A stretch of 64,000 nt of DNA from NCBI RefSeq assembly GCF_016584665.1, contig NZ_BBJB01000057.1, positions 62,001 through 126,000 of the forward strand, written 5' to 3'. Source of the DNA: Pseudanabaena sp. lw0831 (GTDB lineage: Bacteria; Cyanobacteriota; Cyanobacteriia; Pseudanabaenales; Pseudanabaenaceae). The notes under the pieces are model-generated. The model was given only the letters and a program-made list of their open reading frames with translations, made no database searches and had not been told where the DNA came from. This document shows positions 17,325 to 26,769 of the stretch, piece after piece; position 1 is the first letter of the stretch, and each line of letters begins with the position of its first letter. A program made the position numbers and the translations under genes.

Positions 17325-19961
17325 ATGGCTAGCCTTCCCTCTCTTACTGGTGCTGAAATTCGCGCAAAGTTTCTCAATTTCTTTGAGGAGCGCGGTCACA
17401 AGGTAATGCCTAGTGCTTCACTCGTACCTGCTGATCCCACAGTGCTACTAACGATCGCGGGAATGCTGCCATTTAAGCCAATCTTTTTAGGACAACAGGA
17501 GCCTGAAGTTCCTCGCGCTACCACCTCTCAAAAATGTATCCGTACCAATGACATCGAGAATGTCGGTAGAACGGCGCGTCACCAAACATTTTTTGAAATG
17601 TTAGGGAATTTCAGTTTTGGCGACTATTTTAAAAAAGAAGCGATCTCTTGGGGATGGGAATTAGTAACCAAAGTATTTCAAATACCGCCCGATCGCTTAG
17701 TAGTCAGTGTCTATCACACTGATGAAGATGCTTTTGCAATTTGGCGTGATGCGATCGGTATTCCTGCGCATCGGATTCAACGGATGGGCGATGATAATTT
17801 CTGGGCTTCGGGTGCGACGGGGCCTTGTGGCCCTTGTTCAGAAATCTATTATGATTTTCATCCTGAATTGGGTGACGACTCGATTGATTTAGAAGATGAT
17901 TCACGATTTTTGGAGATTTACAATCTGGTCTTCATGGAGTTAAATCGTGATGCGGTCGGCGATCTCACAAAGCTCAAGAAGCAAAATATTGATACGGGTT
18001 TGGGATTAGAGCGAATGGCTCAAGTTTTGCAGGCCGTTCCCAATAACTATGAGACAGATTTAATCTTTCCAATCATCAAAAAAGCTGCGGATATTGCAGG
18101 AATTGATTATCACCAGAGCGATGAAAAAGTAAAAACTTCGCTAAAAGTTATTGGCGATCATGTACGCTCGGTTGTACATATGATTGCCGATGGCATCAAT
18201 GCCTCGAATGTAGGACGAGGTTACATTATGCGTCGTCTCTTGCGTCGCGTCGTTCGTCATGGGCGTTTGATTGGGATCTCAGGTACATTTGCCTCTGAAG
18301 TTGCCGAAGTTGCGATCGCACTTTCAGAATCCGTTTATCCCAATACTCGCGAAAGAGCGCAAGTAATTAAAGAAGAAATCAAAATCGAAGAAGTCCGCTT
18401 TTTACAAACTCTAGAACGGGGAGAAAAGCTGCTTGAAGAAATTCTTACTAAACCTGAAGTTCAATCTAGTAAGACAATTTCGGGTGTCGATGCTTTCACC
18501 CTCTACGACACCTATGGATTCCCATTAGAGTTAACTCAAGAAATTGCTGAAGAAGAAGGCTTTACCGTTGACTCTGAAGGCTTCGAGACGGAAATGAAGA
18601 AGCAACAAGAGCGATCGCAAGCTGCCCATGAAGATATTGACCTGATGTCGAAAGATAGCTGGGTGAATATTACGAAGGAAATTGGTAAAACTGAATTTCT
18701 AGGCTATACGGAACTCAGCAGCACCGCCACGATTAAAGCGATTCTTGTTAATGGTGAATTAGCGAAAACGGCGATCGTAGGTAACAAAGTCCAAATCGTT
18801 TTAGATCGCTCTCCTTTTTATGCAGAATCAGGCGGACAGGTTGGGGATACAGGTTACTTGGCGATTGGTGAGGCGATCGCTAAAATTAGTGATGTCCAGA
18901 AACAAGCGGATTTGTTTATTCATATCGGACAAGTAGAACGTGGCGAAATTGCTATTGGTGATAACGTCAATGCTCAAGTTGCAGTATCTGAACGTCGTCG
19001 CATTCAGGCGCACCACACCGCCACGCACCTATTACAAGCAGCCCTAAAGAAAATCGTTGATCCTAACGTTTCTCAAGCAGGTTCATTAGTTGATAGCGAT
19101 CGCCTTCGTTTTGACTTTAATCTCAATCGGGCGATCACCACCGAAGAGCTTCAGCAAATCGAATTGCAGATCAATAACTGGATCTCCGAAGCCCATGAAT
19201 CAGTAATCGAAGTATTGCCAATCGCCCAAGCAAAAGCCAAAGGTGCGATCGCTATGTTTGGTGAAAAATATGGCGCAGAAGTCCGCGTTATGGATATTCC
19301 TAATGTATCAATGGAACTTTGCGGCGGAACGCATGTAAAAAACACGAGCGAAATTGGACTATTCAAAATCATTTCTGAAGCAGGTGTTGCTTCTGGCGTG
19401 CGTCGGATCGAAGCGATCGCAGGTCAGGCAGTTTTGGAATATCTCACCCTGCGCGACAATATTGCTAAGGATTTAAGCGATCGCTTCAAGATTAAGCCTG
19501 AAGAAATTAGCGATCGGATTACAGGCTTGCAGCATGAACTAAAAACTGCTCAGAAAGAAGTGGAACATCTCAAACAGGAATTAGCTCTAGTCAAGGCTGA
19601 TACTCTCATTCATGAAGCTGAACCCATCGGCGAATTTAAAATTCTGGTTGCTCAACTTCCTGACATCGAAGCAGAAGCTCTCAAAGCGGCTGCCGAAAAG
19701 CTCTCTGCAAAACTAGGACATAGTGCAGTAGTACTAGGTTCTTTTACTGATGATGGCAAAGTTACACTGGTTGCTTCTTTCAGTAAGGAAGTAATTGCTA
19801 AGGGTTTACAAGCTGGTAAATTTATCGGTGCGATCGCCAAAATCTGCGGCGGCGGCGGCGGCGGTCGCCCCAACCTCGCTCAAGCAGGTGGCAAAGATGC
19901 CAGTAAGTTGCCCGAAGCTCTAGAAGCTGCTGAAGCTCAGCTCAGAAATACGCTAGCTTAA
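17325..19961 (+). CDS. alaS: Alanine--tRNA ligase
   Basis: An 878-residue class II synthetase. It starts with AlaRS motif 1 ([20 protein letters not shown]), [20 protein letters not shown] and [14 protein letters not shown]. The editing domain has the zinc motif [13 protein letters not shown] and [13 protein letters not shown]. The C-Ala domain ends in [18 protein letters not shown]. It charges tRNA-Ala and clears mischarged Ser/Gly. Length is normal. It is followed by a short hairpin terminator. Confidence 0.97.
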   Translation: MASLPSLTGAEIRAKFLNFFEERGHKVMPSASLVPADPTVLLTIAGMLPFKPIFLGQQEPEVPRATTSQKCIRTNDIENVGRTARHQTFFEMLGNFSFGDYFKKEAISWGWELVTKVFQIPPDRLVVSVYHTDEDAFAIWRDAIGIPAHRIQRMGDDNFWASGATGPCGPCSEIYYDFHPELGDDSIDLEDDSRFLEIYNLVFMELNRDAVGDLTKLKKQNIDTGLGLERMAQVLQAVPNNYETDLIFPIIKKAADIAGIDYHQSDEKVKTSLKVIGDHVRSVVHMIADGINASNVGRGYIMRRLLRRVVRHGRLIGISGTFASEVAEVAIALSESVYPNTRERAQVIKEEIKIEEVRFLQTLERGEKLLEEILTKPEVQSSKTISGVDAFTLYDTYGFPLELTQEIAEEEGFTVDSEGFETEMKKQQERSQAAHEDIDLMSKDSWVNITKEIGKTEFLGYTELSSTATIKAILVNGELAKTAIVGNKVQIVLDRSPFYAESGGQVGDTGYLAIGEAIAKISDVQKQADLFIHIGQVERGEIAIGDNVNAQVAVSERRRIQAHHTATHLLQAALKKIVDPNVSQAGSLVDSDRLRFDFNLNRAITTEELQQIELQINNWISEAHESVIEVLPIAQAKAKGAIAMFGEKYGAEVRVMDIPNVSMELCGGTHVKNTSEIGLFKIISEAGVASGVRRIEAIAGQAVLEYLTLRDNIAKDLSDRFKIKPEEISDRITGLQHELKTAQKEVEHLKQELALVKADTLIHEAEPIGEFKILVAQLPDIEAEALKAAAEKLSAKLGHSAVVLGSFTDDGKVTLVASFSKEVIAKGLQAGKFIGAIAKICGGGGGGRPNLAQAGGKDASKLPEALEAAEAQLRNTLA

Positions 19962-19968
19962 AAGTTGG

Positions 19969-20000
19969 AGAGGAGGCTCAAAGTGCCTCCTCTATTTTTT
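19969..20000 (+). terminator. Intrinsic terminator of alaS
   Basis: AGAGGAGGC (19969-19977) pairs with GCCTCCTCT (19985-19993), followed by ATTTTTT. It lies 8 bp past the alaS stop and just before the ATP-grasp gene. Confidence 0.75.
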
Positions 20001-20019
20001 GAAATAGAATCAAGTAAAT

Positions 20020-20850
20020 ATGCTCACAAACATCAAAATGTTATTGGAAGCTTGTAAAAAGTTATCCATTGAATATGAGATTTTGCATCCGAATCAGAAT
20101 CTAGTTAAGGTTAAACTCAGCGATCGCGAATATTACTTTACCAACTATTCAACCCCTCTCACGCCACAATCTATAGCGGAAATCTTTAAGGATAAGCAAT
20201 ATTTTTATCAAGTATTTCGAGATGTCGTGAAGATGCCGCGTACAGTCTCTTTTATCTCGCCCTATTGCGATCAGAAATATAAAGAGTATTTACAATTCTC
20301 CGCTATCGAAGAAATTATTACAGAGATTGAAAGAAATTTTGATTTGCCAATCATTTTGAAGCGAAATCGGGGATCAGGTGGCAATAATGTCTTTAAGTGT
20401 TTAGATTTGCTCCAGATTCGTAATGCTTTAGATTGTATTTTTAATGTTAATAGTAAAAACTATGACTACGTTGCTCTAGTGCAAGAACCAATTAATATCG
20501 TTAAGGAATATCGCTCCGTATGTCTCAATCATGAGCAAATAGTTCTGTATGACAAAGATATTTCGCAGGCAGAGTTTACGGGAAATCTTAGCCCATTACA
20601 TTGGGAAGGGGCGATCGCGAAACAAGTTAGTAATCACGAAACTATTGCAGCGATCGATGAATTTATTAAACCAATTTTCCAGAAGATGGCAATCCCTTAT
20701 GTCGGTCTAGATATAGCTTTAGATGATCACCAAAACTACTGGCTGATTGAGGCAAATTCTCATCCAAATTTTGATATTTTCATTCGAGATAATGGAGAAG
20801 ATGCGATCGTGGGGCTTTTTGAAAAGATTTTAAGATATCTAAGCAAATAA
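20020..20850 (+). CDS. ATP-grasp domain protein (RimK / D-Ala-D-Ala ligase-like), function unknown
   Basis: A 276-residue protein. The ATP-grasp landmarks are the nucleotide-binding lysine strand LPIILKRNRGSGGNNVFKC, the hinge YVALVQEPINIVKEYRSVCL and the metal-binding VGLDIALDD..YWLIEANSHPNFD. Such enzymes join a carboxylate to an amine or thiol using ATP. The N-terminal 90 residues lack a recognisable subfamily signature, so the substrate cannot be named. It may be read alone, since hairpins lie on both sides. Confidence 0.7.
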   Translation: MLTNIKMLLEACKKLSIEYEILHPNQNLVKVKLSDREYYFTNYSTPLTPQSIAEIFKDKQYFYQVFRDVVKMPRTVSFISPYCDQKYKEYLQFSAIEEIITEIERNFDLPIILKRNRGSGGNNVFKCLDLLQIRNALDCIFNVNSKNYDYVALVQEPINIVKEYRSVCLNHEQIVLYDKDISQAEFTGNLSPLHWEGAIAKQVSNHETIAAIDEFIKPIFQKMAIPYVGLDIALDDHQNYWLIEANSHPNFDIFIRDNGEDAIVGLFEKILRYLSK

Positions 20851-20887
20851 AAAGGGGCGCGATGCGCCCCTTTTTATTTGCTTAGAT
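20837..20887. terminator. 24-bp hairpin between convergent ATP-grasp and Hlip genes
   Basis: Arms 20837-20860 and 20864-20887, GAT loop, tip GGGGCGC/GCGCCCC. It overlaps the ATP-grasp stop and ends 7 bp before the Hlip stop codon, so it can serve both strands. Confidence 0.8.
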
Positions 20888-20893
20888 GAAAAA

Positions 20894-21040
20894 TTACATC
20901 AAGCCAATTTGAGTAAGAATGCCTTGTCCAGTAATTAATTCTGTTGCCAAACCGATAACGAATCCTAGCATTGCAAGACGACCGTTCCAAGTTTCAGCGA
21001 AGTTGTTAAAACCGAATTTTGGCTCTGTAGTGTTTTCCAT
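20894..21040 (-). CDS. High light-inducible protein (single-helix LHC-like), copy 1
   Basis: 48 residues starting MENTTEPKFGFNNFAETWNG, then RLAMLGFVIGLATELITGQG. It carries the Hlip/ELIP chlorophyll-binding motif ExxNGRxAMxGF in its single membrane helix (about residues 15-36). Hlips bind chlorophyll and carotenoid and protect photosystem assembly intermediates under excess light. The start follows a good Shine-Dalgarno (AAGGAG, 9 bp upstream). It is an almost identical tandem copy of the gene at 21270, including the leader. Confidence 0.92.
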   Translation of the reverse strand: MENTTEPKFGFNNFAETWNGRLAMLGFVIGLATELITGQGILTQIGLM

Positions 21041-21150
21041 TTCAGTGATCTCCTTGGTGGTTTAACTATTAAGTAGAAATTATAAATCTTTGCTTGAATT
21101 AATATTACTTTATATTTCTTAATAAGAGCTATACCGCTAAAGGTAGAACA
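21041..21150 (-). promoter_or_regulatory. Duplicated Hlip leader/promoter, copy 1
   Basis: About 100 bp upstream of Hlip copy 1 are nearly the same as those upstream of copy 2. Both contain (reading toward the gene) CCGGTATAGC-like sequence, TTAAGAAATATAAAGTAATA, a TTAATTCAAGCAAAG block and CCACCAAGGAGAT before the start. AT-rich -10-like hexamers lie in the conserved block. Retention of this sequence in both copies suggests shared regulation. Confidence 0.5.
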
Positions 21151-21164
21151 AATTTATAGAGCAG

Positions 21165-21213
21165 AATACACAAAAGGAAAGCTGCGTTTAACGCAGCTTT
21201 CCTTTTGTGTATT
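21165..21213 (-). terminator. Near-perfect palindrome between the two Hlip genes
   Basis: AATACACAAAAGGAAAGCTG... (21165-21188) and its complement (21190-21213), essentially loopless with tip GCTGCGTTTAACGCAGC. It lies between the duplicated transcription units and probably terminates Hlip copy 2. Confidence 0.7.
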
Positions 21214-21269
21214 TAATGAAATAAGTGAATGCAACTTTTATCAACTACGGTTTGTAAAGCAACCAAAAA

Positions 21270-21416
21270 TTACATCAAGCCAATTTGAGATAGAATGCCT
21301 TGTCCAGTGATTAATTCCGTTGCCAAACCAATAACGAAACCTAACATTGCGAGGCGACCATTCCAAGTTTCAGCGAAGTTGTTGAAACCGAATTTTGTCT
21401 CCGTAGTGTTTTCCAT
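21270..21416 (-). CDS. High light-inducible protein, copy 2
   Basis: 48 residues differing from copy 1 at only two positions (P7 to T, T43 to S). It has the same ETWNGRLAMLGF chlorophyll-binding helix and the same AAGGAG ribosome site. The upstream 100 bp also match. The tandem arrangement implies a recent duplication of a whole promoter-plus-gene unit, with each copy separated by a palindrome. Confidence 0.92.
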   Translation of the reverse strand: MENTTETKFGFNNFAETWNGRLAMLGFVIGLATELITGQGILSQIGLM

Positions 21417-21767
21417 TTCAGTAATCTCCTTGGTGGTTTAACTATTAAGTAAACGTTAATAATCTTTGCTTGAATTAATATTACTTTATATTTCTTAATA
21501 TGCTATACCGCTAAAGATAGATTCAGTGAGGTTGTGTCTACCGACACCTCAGCAAGATAAGGGACTTGCGAAAGAATAAAGTGCCAATCCAGATTTTCCA
21601 GAATAAGTGGGGCGGCTTTGCCGCCCCACTTATTCTGGTTTCATATTCGGTACTTTATTAAATCGCAGACTCCTAACTAAAACAAAAGCCATCGAGATCC
21701 TATGATCTCGATGGCTTTTGAGGAAATAAAAATAAATGAGAGCGATATTAATAGCCAAAGCTATTAA
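21417..21767. other. 351-bp intergenic stretch: Hlip copy 2 leader plus two hairpins
   Basis: It contains the second copy of the conserved Hlip leader (to about 21515), a 19-bp hairpin at 21598-21638 with a GGGGCGGC-ttt-GCCGCCCC tip, and a 17-bp hairpin CAAAAGCCATCGAGATC at 21683-21699/21704-21720. The latter ends 47 bp from the psaD stop and is the likely psaD terminator. No coding frame is convincing. Confidence 0.7.
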
Positions 21768-22220
21768 TTAGACATCGTAAGTTGCATTACCTGTAAACTT
21801 GACGCTTATAGGATTAGGGTTATCACCAATCTTGCGGCTGACGCTATTAGCGGCAACACGACCAGCATTCACCTTCTCAGGGAATACACCATCGCTAGGA
21901 TGGAGATAAACTTGGTCGCCATTAGGAAATTCGCGCCAGATTTTGTAATTGGTGATCTTAAATTTACGCAACTGTGTACCCAAAGCAAGGGCTTGCTCTT
22001 TCTTAGCTAAGTAAAGCAAGTTGTCGCCACTGACCATAGTTGCAGCGCCGCCTGTGGGCATTTCAAATACTTGCTCTTTGGGGCTATTCCAAGAGATTAA
22101 GTACTTTTCTTCGGTGAAAGCGGAGTTGAGCAAACCACCTGTGCTACCACCCCAGATTGGGGTTTTGCCTTTAGGGGCAGGTGCAGTAAAGGTTGCTGTT
22201 TCTGCTGTTTCTTCTGACAT
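21768..22220 (-). CDS. psaD: Photosystem I reaction centre subunit II
   Basis: A 150-residue protein with the PsaD signature [77 protein letters not shown] and an ending in [12 protein letters not shown]. PsaD sits on the stromal face of photosystem I and forms the ferredoxin docking site. The N-terminal 12 residues ([12 protein letters not shown]) are a slightly extended lead compared with other cyanobacterial PsaD. It is monocistronic. Confidence 0.97.
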   Translation of the reverse strand: MSEETAETATFTAPAPKGKTPIWGGSTGGLLNSAFTEEKYLISWNSPKEQVFEMPTGGAATMVSGDNLLYLAKKEQALALGTQLRKFKITNYKIWREFPNGDQVYLHPSDGVFPEKVNAGRVAANSVSRKIGDNPNPISVKFTGNATYDV

Positions 22221-22340
22221 TGAGATGTTCTCCCAAATTGCGTATACGCTTTTGATATCAAGTGCAAAGATATCATTTCTATATACCCCTGCTTCAAGCT
22301 TACTTAACGTTACTTTACGAAGCTTGACAAAACTTTTGGA

Positions 22341-22369
22341 GAAAACATCTCGCTTTGCAAGATGTTTTC
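22341..22369 (-). terminator. Short hairpin at the end of yqgF
   Basis: GAAAACATCT-cgctttgc-AAGATGTTTTC, about 10 bp stem. It is placed 5 bp beyond the yqgF stop (22374-22376) and upstream of psaD. Confidence 0.5.
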
Positions 22370-22373
22370 TTGT

Positions 22374-22775
22374 TTACGAGCTAATCAGACGAATGAGATA
22401 ACGCTCAATCAGGATAATGGCAACAATGTCATCGATAGGACGATCGGGAGATCTCATTCCAAGCGGGACTAATTTCATTAAGCCTTGTGCGGGATAAATT
22501 TTCCAAAATCGCAGCCGAGCCTCTTCACTGCTATAACGCTCGTCTACGGTGATGATTCTCAAATCTGGGAATGATGACCGTAGTTCAGCTTTCCATTGCT
22601 TAGAGGCGGTTTGATCGCCCATCACCATCAGCGAAATGGGATAGCTATCTAATAAGCTGCCAACTTTAGCGATCGCCTCTTGACTGGGGATAACTACCTG
22701 AAAATGCAGCTTGCGATCTAAGCCCATGACAGCAAGACCACATTTTTGTTTTCCTGGATCAAAACCTAACAGCAC
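22374..22775 (-). CDS. YqgF/RuvX-like RNase H-fold protein (putative pre-16S rRNA nuclease)
   Basis: A 133-residue protein. MLLGFDPGKQKCGLAVMGLD carries the first catalytic Asp (D6) of the RuvC-like fold. ITVDERYSSEEARLRFW and RSPDRPIDDIVAIILIERYL carry the later acidic positions. It is a divergent member of the YqgF group: the usual second-strand E and the TRRA-like loop are not obvious. A nuclease role in 16S rRNA maturation is known for canonical YqgF; here it is inference. Its start is followed upstream by an AATTACG inverted repeat. Confidence 0.6.
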   Translation of the reverse strand: MLLGFDPGKQKCGLAVMGLDRKLHFQVVIPSQEAIAKVGSLLDSYPISLMVMGDQTASKQWKAELRSSFPDLRIITVDERYSSEEARLRFWKIYPAQGLMKLVPLGMRSPDRPIDDIVAIILIERYLIRLISS

Positions 22776-22793
22776 GGATATTCCTGAATTGAT

Positions 22794-22857
22794 AATTACG
22801 AATTACGAATTACGAATTATCAAGGAGATTTCAATTCGTAATTCGTAATTCGTAATT
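22794..22857. repeat. AATTACG heptamer repeat in a 25-bp inverted arrangement
   Basis: The AATTACG unit is iterated three to four times (22794-22818) and faces its exact complement at 22833-22857 across a 14-nt loop. Heptamer arrays of this type (short tandemly repeated sequences) are common in cyanobacteria. A diverged inverted copy lies at 44152-44209. Confidence 0.8.
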
Positions 22858-22877
22858 TTTGTTTACGCTGTCCACAA

Positions 22878-23756
22878 TTATATACTTTGGATAAATTCCT
22901 TAAGCCCCTTGCGATAGGTTTCGAGAGAGTCTAGGAAGCCACCGTTATGATCGCCGCGTAGTTTGACTAATTTTTTAGGCTGATTGGCTGCTTGAAAATT
23001 GCGATCGCCATGATGAAAGGGAATGATTTCATCATCGGTGCTATGAATAATTAAAACAGGAATTTTGATGCTGGGTAAGCGATCAATGGAGTTGTAGGAA
23101 AATCGCGACAGAAACCGAATTGGCAAAAATGGATAAAGCTCAGCCGCGCGATCGCTAATTGAGGTAAATGTGGAGGCAAGTATTAACCCACCAGCGTTAC
23201 TTGTGGGATCTTGTTGTGTAGTCATTTGGGCAAGGTAAGAAGCGATCGCACCTCCTAATGATTCACCGTAGATAATAATTTTTTGAGGTGGAATTTGTTT
23301 CTCTTGAGTAAGATATTGCCACGCAGCTTCGACATCGTTATAGGTTCCTTCTTCGCTGGGTTTACCCTCACTTTTTCCATAGCCTCGATAATCAAACAGG
23401 AAAGTAGCAAGCCCTAAATCTTTAAATATCGGTAAGTAACTGATGCGATTGCTAATATTGCCGCCATTGCCATGACAAAACAAAATCACACCTTTACCAA
23501 TTCGATCATTGTCTTTAGATGGCACAAACCAAGCGTCTAAATTGACATTATCTTTAGTTGTGATCCGTATATCTTCAAACTTTAAGCCTATGGTTGCAGG
23601 CGTATCTATTAACTCTTGACTTGGCATATAAACTAAGTTTGATTGTCCGAAATATAAAGCAATCGCCAAGCCAATGTAAGCAAGCACCAGAATGCGAACT
23701 ACTGGCAATAAAAACCTTTGTAATATTTGCAATACTGACTGTAAATTCGGGTTCAT
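22878..23756 (-). CDS. Alpha/beta hydrolase (BEM46/ABHD13-like), membrane-anchored
   Basis: A 292-residue protein. An N-terminal hydrophobic anchor lies at about residues 15-36 (LPVVRILVLAYIGLAIALYF). The oxyanion strand is VILFCHGNGGNISNR, followed by FDYRGYGKSEGKPSEEG, the nucleophile elbow GESLGGA, the acid loop IHSTDDEIIPF and the catalytic His in LRGDHNGGF. This layout matches the BEM46-like family of predicted serine hydrolases; the substrate is unknown. It lies 84 bp downstream of trpC on the same strand. Confidence 0.78.
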   Translation of the reverse strand: MNPNLQSVLQILQRFLLPVVRILVLAYIGLAIALYFGQSNLVYMPSQELIDTPATIGLKFEDIRITTKDNVNLDAWFVPSKDNDRIGKGVILFCHGNGGNISNRISYLPIFKDLGLATFLFDYRGYGKSEGKPSEEGTYNDVEAAWQYLTQEKQIPPQKIIIYGESLGGAIASYLAQMTTQQDPTSNAGGLILASTFTSISDRAAELYPFLPIRFLSRFSYNSIDRLPSIKIPVLIIHSTDDEIIPFHHGDRNFQAANQPKKLVKLRGDHNGGFLDSLETYRKGLKEFIQSI

Positions 23757-23840
23757 TTTTACTGAAATAGCTGAGCAACTTTTTTAAGAATCTGAAGCAC
23801 AGTCAAAAGTTCATTAGTGCTGCGATTGTATATTGAATAT

Positions 23841-24710
23841 TTATTTCTCTAGCAAATTTGTGATTGCATCTTCAATATTTTCTTGTTTGATTAAAGACTC
23901 GCCAACTAGCACAGAACTCGCTCCACAAATTTGCACAAAATCTAGATCTTGACGGGTATAAATGCCAGACTCGCTCACCCAAAGATATTTATCTCTAGTT
24001 AATGAATCTAGTCTATCCATTAAAATTTTAGTTTGTTCAAGCTCGACGACAAAATTTTCTAAATTGCGATTATTAATCCCGATTAAGCGCACATCAGAAA
24101 TTTGTAAAACACGATCTAGCTCAGCTTGAGTATGCACTTCAACTAGTGCAGCCATGCCTAACTCATGGATTAATGCTTGCAGTTCGGTTAATTCAGTATC
24201 AGTAAGAATTGCGGTGATTAATAAAACTGCATCCGCACCATGCGATCGCCCCAGATAAATTTGATAGGGATCAATAATAAATTCTTTACAAAGTAACGGT
24301 AATTCAACAGCTTGGCGAACCAGTTGCAAATTTTCAAAACTGCCTTGAAAGAATTCTCGATCAGTTAATACTGAGAGGCAACTCGCGCCGCCGCGTTCGT
24401 AGGCTTGGGCGATCGCTATAGGATCAAAGTCTTTACGAAATAAACCTTTGCTAGGTGAGGCTTTTTTGACTTCGGCGATTAGGGCAGGCTTAATTGGGGA
24501 ATTTTGCAACTTGCTATAAAAATCTCGTGGCGGACTAATGCTAGATAATTTAGATTTAATTGACTCAATCGGCTCGGTGGCATACATCTGCGCAACCTCT
24601 TGCTCCTTATGCCAAACAATTTTTTCTAAAATGTTTTGGGGCGCGTCAGTTAGGGCAGCGATCGCATAGCCTTTGCTACTAGCGGTTTCAGATTGGCGAC
24701 GTACTTGCAT
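23841..24710 (-). CDS. trpC: Indole-3-glycerol phosphate synthase
   Basis: A 289-residue TIM barrel. The motifs are LIAEVKKASPSKGLFRKDFD (catalytic Lys), LSVLTDREFFQGSFENLQLV, PLLCKEFIIDPYQIYLGRSH, ADAVLLITAIL, LVEVHTQAELDRVLQ, GINNRNLENF and SESGIYTRQDL. It converts carboxyphenylaminodeoxyribulose phosphate to indole-3-glycerol phosphate in tryptophan synthesis. Length fits cyanobacterial TrpC, which has an N-terminal extension of about 40 residues. It stands apart from other trp genes, as is usual in cyanobacteria. Confidence 0.95.
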   Translation of the reverse strand: MQVRRQSETASSKGYAIAALTDAPQNILEKIVWHKEQEVAQMYATEPIESIKSKLSSISPPRDFYSKLQNSPIKPALIAEVKKASPSKGLFRKDFDPIAIAQAYERGGASCLSVLTDREFFQGSFENLQLVRQAVELPLLCKEFIIDPYQIYLGRSHGADAVLLITAILTDTELTELQALIHELGMAALVEVHTQAELDRVLQISDVRLIGINNRNLENFVVELEQTKILMDRLDSLTRDKYLWVSESGIYTRQDLDFVQICGASSVLVGESLIKQENIEDAITNLLEK

Positions 24711-24889
24711 TGATGAGAATTTGGTTGATCGTGTAAAAAGATATAGCTTTTAGCATAAAGCAATTTATCAAAAAGCCGCCTATGGTTACTTTTTAGCAAA
24801 TTACTTTATAAATTATGAGGTTTCTTTACAAGCAAAGCGCTCATTTTTCGGTATATTTGCCTGTGTAATGTGAGTTGAGCATAGTTTTT

Positions 24890-26731
24890 ATGAGCGCGAT
24901 CGCAAACTCTAACCAACCCGAAGACAAGCCAAAGACTTCGCGAGTTTCATCTTATTGGCGAAATATCCCTTGGAAAAAGTTATCCAGTTTGGTCATGGCG
25001 ATCGCCCTGTGCTTTTACCTCACAGCTTGCGGTGGTAATAATAAGCCAGTCAGTAAAGCCACAGACAAAAAAGTTGTAACTAGCATCAATCTCACCGAAG
25101 TTTCGCCACCCACTGAAATTCAACGACTCAGTCGCCTACTCGATGGCTACGCACCTCAGGTCAGCATTGTCAGCCCAAAATCTGATGAAGTGCTAAACGA
25201 CACCCAAGTCTCAGTGAAGTTTGATGTCAAAAATTTGCCGATTTTTAAAAATGCTGATTTTGGCTTAGGGCCACATATCCATGTGACTTTGGATAACCAA
25301 GAATACAAAGCAATTTACGACCTAAATCAAACCGCAACATTTGATCACCTCAGCGCGGGAACTCATACAATTCGAGCCTTTGCTTCGCGACCTTGGCATG
25401 AAAGCTTCAAAAACCAAGGTGCGTATGCACAGACTACCTTTAATGTATTGACAAAGACTGGCGAAAATACTCCCGAAGCAAAAACACCTTTGCTCACCTA
25501 CAGCCGTCCTGTAGGAACCTATGGTGCTGAGCCAATCATGCTTGATTTTTATCTCCAAAATGCACCTTTGCATTTGCTCGGCAAAGATGATGAGGAGATC
25601 GATGATTGGCAGGTTCGCGCCACCATTGATGGACAAAGCTTTACCTTTGATCGCTGGGAGCCAATCTATCTCAAAGGCTTTAAAACTGGACAAAATTGGG
25701 TGAAGCTAGAATTACTAGAACCAGATGGCGATGCGATCGCGAATGTGTTCAACAGCACAGCCCATGTCATTAACTATCAACCCAATGGTACTGACACCCT
25801 AGCGCGTCTAGTCCGTGGTGAAAAGATTGCCAACATTGAGGCGATCGTTAACCCAGACTATGTGCCACCTGCTCCTGAAGTTATACCTTCGCCTGTTGAG
25901 TCTGTCGCACCTGTCGTCGCTCCTACGGAAAAGCCAACCGAATCATCTAAAACTGAGGTTGTTAGCCCCACATCTACGCCAGTAGCTACACCCAAGGAAG
26001 AGACTAAACCTGTTGATAAAGCATCATCTGTAATTCCTGTAGTTCCAGTTCCTGTAGTTCCAGTAATTCCTGTTCCCGTTGCTCCAGCCGCACCAATTAT
26101 TACAAAATCATCACCAGTAGCTGAGCCTGCCAAGGTTGAACCTGTCCCGACTAAGGTAGATTTAACAGAACCAATCAAGGTTGAACCGATTAAAGTAAAG
26201 GCTGCTCCTGTAGAACCCATCAAAGCTGCCCCAGTTCCGACTAAGGTAGCTCCAGCTCCAGAACCAACCAAGGTTGAACCGATTAAAGTAAAAGCTGCTC
26301 CTGTGGCTGCTGAAACTATAAAGACTGCACCCATCATCAAGGCTAAAAACGCACCAGTTACTGAGTCAGAAAAGGTTACTCCAGAATCTCCCAAGTCTAA
26401 GCCTGTACCTGTTGTAGAACCAGTAAAGATCGCTCCTGCCCCAAGCAGGAGTAAATATGCCCCTATTGCAATACCAGGCAGACCGATCGCACCAAAAGTC
26501 GCACCTCAAGTAACAACACCTAAAGAAGCTCCTCAGGAAGTCCCCAAAGCCACGAAAGAAGCTGCTCAGGTAATGCCAAAAGCTGAACCAGCCAAAGGTA
26601 TCTTGCCTGAAAAGGAACCTAAGACGTTTAAGCCAACTGCGGCTCCAACAGATGTATTCAAAAATTTCAACTTTGATCCACGTAAGTTTTTCCCTGCTAA
26701 ACCCGAAGCAGCATCTACAGAAACAAAATAA
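24890..26731 (+). CDS. Lipoprotein with a folded N-terminal region and a long Pro/Lys/Ala repeat tail
   Basis: A 613-residue protein from ATG 24890. The lipobox LTAC lies in MAIALCFYLTACGGNN (about residues 35-50), so it should be a membrane-anchored lipoprotein. Residues 85-320 look folded (VSIVSPKSDEVLNDTQVSVK; HIHVTLDN; beta-rich, Ig-like pattern). From about residue 320 on the chain is low complexity: KVEPIKVKAAPVEPIKAAPV units, PVVPVPVVPVIPV, and SKPVPVVEP. This tail may span the periplasm or peptidoglycan. No family name is claimed. Confidence 0.6.
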   Translation: MSAIANSNQPEDKPKTSRVSSYWRNIPWKKLSSLVMAIALCFYLTACGGNNKPVSKATDKKVVTSINLTEVSPPTEIQRLSRLLDGYAPQVSIVSPKSDEVLNDTQVSVKFDVKNLPIFKNADFGLGPHIHVTLDNQEYKAIYDLNQTATFDHLSAGTHTIRAFASRPWHESFKNQGAYAQTTFNVLTKTGENTPEAKTPLLTYSRPVGTYGAEPIMLDFYLQNAPLHLLGKDDEEIDDWQVRATIDGQSFTFDRWEPIYLKGFKTGQNWVKLELLEPDGDAIANVFNSTAHVINYQPNGTDTLARLVRGEKIANIEAIVNPDYVPPAPEVIPSPVESVAPVVAPTEKPTESSKTEVVSPTSTPVATPKEETKPVDKASSVIPVVPVPVVPVIPVPVAPAAPIITKSSPVAEPAKVEPVPTKVDLTEPIKVEPIKVKAAPVEPIKAAPVPTKVAPAPEPTKVEPIKVKAAPVAAETIKTAPIIKAKNAPVTESEKVTPESPKSKPVPVVEPVKIAPAPSRSKYAPIAIPGRPIAPKVAPQVTTPKEAPQEVPKATKEAAQVMPKAEPAKGILPEKEPKTFKPTAAPTDVFKNFNFDPRKFFPAKPEAASTETK

Positions 26732-26769
26732 ATAAAGGGCGGCGCAATGCGCCGCCCTTTATTTATTTT
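26725..26769. terminator. 21-bp hairpin shared by convergent genes
   Basis: AAAATAAATAAAGGGCGGCG-C (26725-26745) and its complement (26749-26769), with an AAT loop. It overlaps the stop codons of both the lipoprotein gene and the CHASE2 cyclase gene, a compact bidirectional terminator. Confidence 0.85.

Noticed and set aside
25858-26394. 178-codon frame antisense to the proline-rich lipoprotein
   Set aside because: Its Gly/Thr/Val/Ala-rich translation is the mirror of the Pro/Lys/Ala repeat on the plus strand; no start context.
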